A stretch of 16,893 nt of DNA. It comes from Thermoplasmata archaeon. Its GTDB lineage: Archaea; Thermoplasmatota; Thermoplasmata; RBG-16-68-12; JAGMCJ01. This document shows positions 12,804 through 16,893 of the stretch, one piece after another. The position numbers were made by a program, and so were the translations under genes. The notes under the pieces are model-generated. The model worked only from the letters and a program-made list of their open reading frames with translations. It was not told where the DNA came from and did no database searches. How positions within the stretch are numbered: position 1 is the first letter of the stretch; every line of letters begins with the position of its first letter. The stretch is from contig JAGMCJ010000031.1 of assembly GCA_023129265.1 (NCBI GenBank), positions 1 to 16,893 of the forward strand. Direction: 5' to 3'.

Positions 12804-13755
12804 GGAAAGGAGAGTCCTTCTCACCGGCGGGGCGGGATTCATCGGGAGCCATCTTGCCGATGAGCTGCTCCGCCTGGGAAATGACGTGGCGGTAGTCGAC
12901 AATTTCAGTAGCGGAAGAAGGGAGTTCATAAGCCATTTGGAATCGAACGAGAGATTCTCTGTCAAGGAAGCGGACATTCTCTCCGATGACATCGAGCCCC
13001 TGATCGGGGATTCCGACTGCGTCTTCCATCTTGCGGCCAACCCAGACGTCAGGCTCGGGATTGAGAACACACGCGTCCATCTCGATCAGAACATAATCGC
13101 GACCTATCGCTTGCTCGAGGGGATGAGGAAGACCGGGGTGAAGGAGCTGCTCTTCACGTCCACTTCCACGGTCTACGGCGAGGCGAGCCAGATACCCACC
13201 GCCGAGGACTACGGCCCGCTCGTTCCGATATCGCTCTACGGAGCCTCGAAACTGGCCTGTGAGGCTCTCATCGCCTCCTATTGCCACACGTTCGACCTCA
13301 AAGCCTGCTTCTATCGATTCGCAAACGTGGTGGGGTCCAGGAGCACGCACGGCGTCATACACGACTTCATCGAGAAGCTGAGGGACGATCCCGCGAGACT
13401 TGAGATTCTCGGGCGGGAGCCCGGGACTGTGAAGTCCTACTGTCACATATCCGACTGCGTTCAAGCTCTGGTCCACGGATGGAAGGTTCTCTCCGAACCT
13501 GTGGAGATGTACAACATCGGCAGTGAGGACGCGATCGACGTGAAGAAGATCGCTGACATTGTCTCAGGGGAGCTGGGTCTGAAGGACGTTGAATATCACT
13601 GGACGGGCGGTGTCGATGACGGCCGCGGATGGAAGGGGGACGTGAGGAAGATGCTCCTCTCGATCGAGAAGCTGAAGTCAACGGGATGGAAGCCCACGTA
13701 TGGGAGCGAGGATGCTGTCAGACTCGCTGCGCGGGAGCTGATTCCAAGGGAATGA
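12793..13755 (+). CDS. NAD-dependent nucleotide-sugar epimerase/dehydratase (extended SDR)
   Basis: 320 residues. Rossmann motif T-G-G-A-G-F-I-G (11-18), the acidic residue after strand 2 (V-V-D-N-F-S-S-G), H-L-A-A-N-P-D-V near 79-86, the catalytic serine region T-S-T-S-T-V-Y-G-E (122-130) and the Y149-G-A-S-K153 pair are all present. The late segment W-T-G-G-V-D-D-G-R-G-W-K-G-D-V is typical of archaeal UDP-glucose 4-epimerase-like enzymes. It probably acts on a UDP-sugar for surface glycan or N-glycan assembly; the exact sugar cannot be told. The start overlaps the end of the membrane-protein gene by 11 bp and has a strong ribosome binding site, GGAGG at 12781-12785. Confidence 0.9.
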   Translation: MKTEERRVLLTGGAGFIGSHLADELLRLGNDVAVVDNFSSGRREFISHLESNERFSVKEADILSDDIEPLIGDSDCVFHLAANPDVRLGIENTRVHLDQNIIATYRLLEGMRKTGVKELLFTSTSTVYGEASQIPTAEDYGPLVPISLYGASKLACEALIASYCHTFDLKACFYRFANVVGSRSTHGVIHDFIEKLRDDPARLEILGREPGTVKSYCHISDCVQALVHGWKVLSEPVEMYNIGSEDAIDVKKIADIVSGELGLKDVEYHWTGGVDDGRGWKGDVRKMLLSIEKLKSTGWKPTYGSEDAVRLAARELIPRE

Positions 13756-13756
13756 G

Positions 13757-13766
13757 CTTTAAATAG
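13757..13766 (+). promoter_or_regulatory. TATA box of the tRNA-Pro gene
   Basis: CTTTAAATAG lies about 28 bp before the first tRNA base, at the normal archaeal distance for transcription to begin at or just before the mature 5' end. It directly follows the stop of the epimerase gene. Confidence 0.7.
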
Positions 13767-13789
13767 TCATTCCACGCTTTTTCGTGAAA

Positions 13790-13864
13790 GGGCCCGTAGG
13801 GTAGTTTGGTCAATCCTTGGGGCTTTGGGAGCCTTAGACTCCAGTTCGAATCTGGGCGGGCCCA
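13790..13864 (+). tRNA. tRNA-Pro (anticodon TGG)
   Basis: A complete cloverleaf: acceptor GGGCCCG pairs with CGGGCCC followed by discriminator A; D-stem GGGT/ATCC; anticodon stem GGGGC/GCCTT closed by the loop TTTGGGA, with anticodon TGG at 13826-13828; short variable loop; T-arm TCCAG-TTCGAAT-CTGGG. No intron is visible and the 3' CCA is not encoded, so CCA must be added after transcription. The gene has its own promoter. A proline tRNA with U at position 34 should read all or most CCN codons. Confidence 0.96.
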
Positions 13865-13913
13865 TTCCCACCAGTCAGAGCACGTTCTCATCGTGCGTTC
13901 TACCGCCAAAAGG

Positions 13914-13921
13914 GATATATG
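13914..13921 (+). promoter_or_regulatory. TATA box of the winged-helix gene
   Basis: GATATATG is centred about 38 nt upstream of the GTG at 13956, predicting a leader of about 12 nt. The AGGGG immediately before the GTG lies inside it. Confidence 0.5.
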
Positions 13922-13955
13922 AAGCGAGAATCCTTCTTCTCTCAACCCACAGGGG

Positions 13956-14348
13956 GTGCAAGGAATCAGTCCAGCGCTGTACAAGGACTACAAGATTTAC
14001 TGCTGTTTTGCCCTGAACAGGCTGGTCAGTGAGCTTGACATCGACCTGTATCAAGAAGGCCTGGAGGAGAGGCTAGACGAGATTCTGGAACGGCAGGACG
14101 CCACCCTGTCAAAGGAGGACATCAAGCACGAGATCAAATCGAACCACGTGATGACGAACAAGGTTCTGAGCAAGCTCGAGGAAGACGGGTTCATAGGGAT
14201 ATCCCAGAGGGGAAAGAGATACGAGGTCAGGATTACAAAGGAGGGCGTGCTCCACATCAGGCAGTTCAACGAGTTCTACAAGCGGATATACCACGAGCAG
14301 ATACTCGACCACTGCAAGTATAGGGAAATCCCCGCCTGGGCCCGCTAG
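13956..14348 (+). CDS. Winged-helix DNA-binding protein
   Basis: 130 residues from a GTG that directly follows AGGGG. The N-terminal 45 residues are helical. Residues about 50-78 (T-L-S-K-E-D-I-K-H-E-I then V-M-T-N-K-V-L-S-K-L-E-E-D-G-F-I) form a helix-turn-helix with recognition helix, and residues 80-95 (I-S-Q-R-G-K-R-Y-E-V-R-I-T) form the wing. The C-terminal helix could mediate dimerisation. It resembles MarR/PadR-size archaeal regulators, but I cannot assign a named family. No ligand-binding domain is visible; two adjacent cysteines (C16, C17) and C120 might sense redox or metal, which is speculation. It sits alone behind tRNA-Pro, and its TAG stop overlaps the stop of the convergent gene within the palindrome CTAG. 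Confidence 0.75.
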   Translation: MQGISPALYKDYKIYCCFALNRLVSELDIDLYQEGLEERLDEILERQDATLSKEDIKHEIKSNHVMTNKVLSKLEEDGFIGISQRGKRYEVRITKEGVLHIRQFNEFYKRIYHEQILDHCKYREIPAWAR

Positions 14349-15316
14349 CGGTGCCCGCTCGGAACGTCCGAGACGTAAGGGATGAAGTCGTACGTTCCGT
14401 CCGGGTTCTCGGAGATCAGCTCCAGCGAGCAGTTCATGAGCGAAACCCCGCCCATTATGACCCCCGCCTCGCCTGTGAGGAAATCATACGCTTCGTCGTC
14501 GAGAGACTCCTCACTCTTCCTCGTCCACAGGGCTATCACTCTGCGGGGAGGGAGCTTCGTGAAAGCGGTGATCTCCTCTACTGCCGCCTTGAGCGCCGTG
14601 AGGTCCTGGAGCCTAGGTTTCTGGGCGAAACTCTTGATGTAGATGGCATATCCTGGATAACCGAGCTTCAGAACCCTCCACAGAGAGCCTGAACGTCTGC
14701 TGGCATAGGCATCAAACTGATAGAAGAACTGACCCCGCCCCTTTAGGATGGCGGGGATCATCACCGCGCCTGGCACCGAGAAGTCCCTCATGAGGTCGGG
14801 GTTCCTCTGTGTGAGGAAGCTAAGCACCCTCTGGACCGAGGTCTCGCCCTTCGGGACGTACATCACGGGATCCTCGTCCCTGACGCTCTTGATCACTCTG
14901 AACCTTATCCAATAGTAGTCAAAGAAGGTCCTGATCTCGTGGATGAGATTGAGCAGGACGATGCCCAGAATGAAGAGCCCCGTTAGGATTGCACCAAGGA
15001 TTATGGTTCTGGGGCCCCAGAACAACAGAAGGATTAGGAACGTGCTGATGGTCGCAACGGATATCAGGATGGCCCGTGCGGTAACGCTGTCGAACCATCT
15101 GAGCAGGAAGAGCGATGTGAAGAGGATCAGAAGGAAGGGAAAGGAAATGGGAACTGAACCGACAATGAACAGGAAGTCGACGAACAACCAGGCTGCGATG
15201 AACACCGTCGCATACTTCACGAGCCTCTTGAACTTGGGATGTTGCTCGGTCACCTCTTCAGCCAGATCGAAAACAGCGGAGATGGGATTCTCGACGGCTC
15301 GAGCGTCCTTTCTCAT
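14345..15316 (-). CDS. Four-helix membrane protein with a C-terminal soluble domain, unknown function
   Basis: 323 residues from the ATG at 15316, chosen because a TATA box lies exactly 26 nt upstream (leaderless). A longer frame of 360 residues begins with TTG at 15427, but its extra codons contain that TATA box. Four hydrophobic segments are visible at about 34-53, 57-73, 81-100 and 104-124, preceded by an amphipathic charged N-terminus and followed by a soluble domain of about 200 residues. That domain has Y-P-G-Y-A-I-Y-I-K and a strand-rich end (A-G-V-I-M-G-G-V-S-L-M). No catalytic motif is recognised. The soluble part is probably cytoplasmic, given the basic residues after the fourth helix (R-F-R-V-I-K). 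Confidence 0.75.
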   Translation of the reverse strand: MRKDARAVENPISAVFDLAEEVTEQHPKFKRLVKYATVFIAAWLFVDFLFIVGSVPISFPFLLILFTSLFLLRWFDSVTARAILISVATISTFLILLLFWGPRTIILGAILTGLFILGIVLLNLIHEIRTFFDYYWIRFRVIKSVRDEDPVMYVPKGETSVQRVLSFLTQRNPDLMRDFSVPGAVMIPAILKGRGQFFYQFDAYASRRSGSLWRVLKLGYPGYAIYIKSFAQKPRLQDLTALKAAVEEITAFTKLPPRRVIALWTRKSEESLDDEAYDFLTGEAGVIMGGVSLMNCSLELISENPDGTYDFIPYVSDVPSGHR

Positions 15317-15337
15317 CACATAAATACTCGTCTCAAG

Positions 15338-15347
15338 ATATTTAAAG
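15338..15347 (-). promoter_or_regulatory. TATA box of the four-helix membrane protein
   Basis: On the minus strand this reads CTTTAAATAT, centred 26 nt from the ATG at 15316. It supports that ATG as a leaderless start. Confidence 0.6.
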
Positions 15348-15483
15348 ACCTCAGAAACAATGCGACGGAGCACTTCGTGCGGGACGTGCTGGCTGAGATC
15401 CACGCGAAGCTTCCGAGGCCCGCTCAAAGAACTCCCTTATAAGCTTTAGGGAAGAATCTTCTGTAACACACTTCCACGGGTGT

Positions 15484-15491
15484 AGTTATAA
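15484..15491 (+). promoter_or_regulatory. TATA-like element of the 21-residue repeat protein
   Basis: AGTTATAA is centred about 34 nt before the ATG at 15522, predicting a very short leader. A GGTGAG five bases before the ATG may serve as ribosome binding site. The CTTATAAG at 15436 is an alternative box. Confidence 0.45.
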
Positions 15492-15521
15492 CCTCAGGGG
15501 GATAGGATTCTCGGTGAGAAA

Positions 15522-16893
15522 ATGTACGAACCAACCACGAAAAAGAAGTCAACGGGGCAGGTTGCCGTTGCCCTGTGTCTTCTGCTTGTGACCGTGGCCC
15601 TCTTTGGCGTTGTGGCGAAGATGATGGCCGAAGCTCCTGGACTGGAGAGCAACGAGGACTACCAGATGGTGATAGGAGCGGTAATGTCTCCCGCTCAAGA
15701 ACCTGACAGCACGAGAAGCTCTGAGGACATCGATTACGGAACGCGCACCGCCGATGTCGTCACTGAGGAACGAGAAACGCAGAGCGTAGAGGAGAAGACA
15801 CCAGAAACGGAGACGCCTCCGGAGACAGTCGAGGAGGAGAGCGGTGACTATACGGTGGATTCCCCGCCCGGAATCGAGAGTCAGATCGAATCTGCCACCT
15901 CGGAAGGCGTGGAGTTGATCACTCCTGAGGACTTCGAGCTCGAGATGCCCGAGATGGACTCCGAGAACCCCATCGAACTGCCAATGTCCCTGCTTGAGGG
16001 GATTGACGAAGTGAATACGGACGAGTACGACACGGGGATATTCCTCGAGGCTCTGGCCGAGGACGGGGACGACCCCAACTGCACGAAGACCGTGGAATTC
16101 GACTTCGACGACGCTGACGGAGACGGAAACCCCGAGTGGGTGGAGGTCAGGATCCTCGTGGTCTGCGAGATCGATGAGAACGAGGACGGCTATCCGGAGG
16201 TCAGGGCCGTGTTCGCACGGCACATCAACCTCTGGGACAACGACAGCGACGGGAAGTTCAACGCCCTGGTCGGATTGCAGGGTGTCCACCTGGCGCTCGA
16301 CCCGAACAGCGATGGACTGATCGAGTACGAGGCTCTCGGACTCTGGCGGCTCGTGATGCAGGACCCCGAGGGCGACGAGACGCCCAACTACGTCAGCCTT
16401 CAATTCGCGGGAAAGCAGGAACTGGATGCTGACACGGATGGAAACCTCGAGTTCAGGCGGTACTTCTGGGCTCAGGCAGAGATCAAGGACGAGACAAACA
16501 ACGGGATAGCCGAGGAGCTTCACATGGTCCTAGCGGGCTATCAGTCCTACGATTTCGAGGACGATGGAACGATCGAGTACCACGGCGTCGCGAAGCTGGA
16601 GATAGCGATCGCGGACGAGAACGATGACGGAAACAATGAGACGACGATGCTATCCTTCGTCGCAGTCGAGGGATTGGACATGGACGTCGACGGAAATCCG
16701 GAGCTTGCGCGAGGGCTCTTCGGTGAGTTCGAGGCAAACGATACGAACTCCGATGGGAACGTCGAGTACGTGCACGCGAGACTCGTTGCAGGCCGGGCCT
16801 GGGACAACTCGAGCAATGGAAGACCCGAGTACATAGCGGTCGTCTCGTACAAGCTCGAGATGGTGGACGAGATCGAGGATGGCTATCCTGAGA
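15522..16893 (+). CDS. Membrane-anchored acidic protein with perfect 21-residue D-x-D-x-D-G repeats, 3' end missing
   Basis: 457 residues are visible with no stop before the window edge. Residues 1-10 are basic, 13-33 form one hydrophobic signal-anchor helix, and about 55-135 are a low-complexity E/T/P/S-rich linker. From D197 on the protein is a regular tandem array: the glycine of each D-x-[DNETSI]-x-[DN]-G-x-x-[EN] loop falls at residues 202, 223, 244, 265, 286 (Glu here), 307, 328, 349, 370, 391, 412, 433 and 454, a constant step of 21. The first Asp of the loop is invariant in all 13 units, and the +3 residue is Glu in 11 and Asn in 2. Each loop is followed by an alternating hydrophobic strand. 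The loop resembles EF-hand, dockerin and thrombospondin-3 calcium sites, so calcium binding in an extracellular repeat domain is inferred. No known family is recognised. The 324-residue frame on the opposite strand is an artefact of its GAG/GAC-rich codons. Confidence 0.88.
   Translation, partial: MYEPTTKKKSTGQVAVALCLLLVTVALFGVVAKMMAEAPGLESNEDYQMVIGAVMSPAQEPDSTRSSEDIDYGTRTADVVTEERETQSVEEKTPETETPPETVEEESGDYTVDSPPGIESQIESATSEGVELITPEDFELEMPEMDSENPIELPMSLLEGIDEVNTDEYDTGIFLEALAEDGDDPNCTKTVEFDFDDADGDGNPEWVEVRILVVCEIDENEDGYPEVRAVFARHINLWDNDSDGKFNALVGLQGVHLALDPNSDGLIEYEALGLWRLVMQDPEGDETPNYVSLQFAGKQELDADTDGNLEFRRYFWAQAEIKDETNNGIAEELHMVLAGYQSYDFEDDGTIEYHGVAKLEIAIADENDDGNNETTMLSFVAVEGLDMDVDGNPELARGLFGEFEANDTNSDGNVEYVHARLVAGRAWDNSSNGRPEYIAVVSYKLEMVDEIEDGYPE
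16110..16893 (+). repeat. 63-bp coding repeats (21 residues), at least 12 units, no indels
   Basis: Twelve complete units and the start of a thirteenth run from the codon for D197 to the window edge. The period holds at protein level only: DNA identity between units is low apart from GAC/GAT-GG(A/C) loop codons and the GAG codon, so this is an old, selected repeat rather than a recent slippage array. Confidence 0.88.

Larger units (their letters stand above)
15317..15521. other. Divergent promoter region of about 205 bp
   Basis: It contains the TATA box of the minus-strand membrane protein, a palindromic CTTATAAG at 15436-15443 that could act as a box A in either direction, and the TATA-like GTTATAAC of the repeat-protein gene. 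Both strands have short frames through 15350-15440 with protein-like composition, but neither has a supported start. Confidence 0.45.

Noticed and set aside
15239..15442. 67-codon plus-strand frame ending in a protein-like A-T-E-H-F-V-R-D-V-L-A-E-I-H
   Set aside because: Most of it is antisense to the four-helix membrane protein. The protein-like end has no start codon of its own, and the antisense frame has similar quality.
15549..16523. 324-codon minus-strand open frame
   Set aside because: It is antisense to the perfectly periodic repeat protein. Its Val/Leu/His-rich composition mirrors GAC, GAG and GTG codons, and it has no membrane, motif or start-site support.
1..16893. CRISPR arrays, insertion sequences, attachment sites or prophage genes
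   Set aside because: No direct repeats with spacers, transposases, integrases or terminal inverted repeats are visible. The tRNA-Pro has no duplicated 3' end nearby.

Overview
This window is archaeal. The evidence is a pair of DUF1628-type pilins with the conserved AVSPVI segment, stand-alone KaiC-like ATPases, a Bud32 kinase of the KEOPS complex, an XPD-like Fe-S helicase, a hexulose-phosphate synthase/RraA fusion, a tRNA-Pro without an encoded CCA, and TATA boxes placed about 26 nt upstream of start codons (leaderless transcripts). Base composition is moderately GC-rich. A Thermoplasmatota or other euryarchaeal origin would fit, but the sequence alone does not settle the lineage.

Layout. 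(1) 1-1179, plus strand: the 3' part of an RDD membrane protein, a universal stress protein, and a small GYD-like protein. (2) 1163-4519, minus strand: a three-gene KaiC-like operon (one intact P-loop ATPase, one paralog with no P-loop, one with a broken P-loop), then two tandem type IV pilin genes, then a 48-residue single-pass membrane protein. (3) 4634-7176, plus strand: the HPS-RraA fusion, overlapped by a LarA-type nickel racemase with all its catalytic residues. (4) 7160-8771, minus strand: a site-2 protease and a four-zinc-ribbon/HhH/coiled-coil protein. (5) About 310 bp of non-coding sequence. (6) 9082-13755, plus strand: an XPD-like helicase, Bud32, an XTP/dITP diphosphatase, a small-multidrug-export-type membrane protein and an NDP-sugar epimerase, mostly overlapping or closely spaced. 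(7) tRNA-Pro(TGG), then a winged-helix regulator. (8) A convergent minus-strand four-TM protein of unknown function. (9) From 15522 to the end of the window, an open acidic surface protein that carries at least twelve consecutive repeats of exactly 21 residues, each with a D-x-D-x-D-G loop.

How the parts work together. Region 2 looks like a surface-filament module with an attached set of RecA-fold signalling proteins. Region 3 is sugar-phosphate and 2-hydroxyacid metabolism. Region 6 is information-processing housekeeping. The most unusual item is the 21-residue repeat protein at the right edge. After it, the combination of intact and degenerate KaiC-like proteins next to the pilins deserves most attention.
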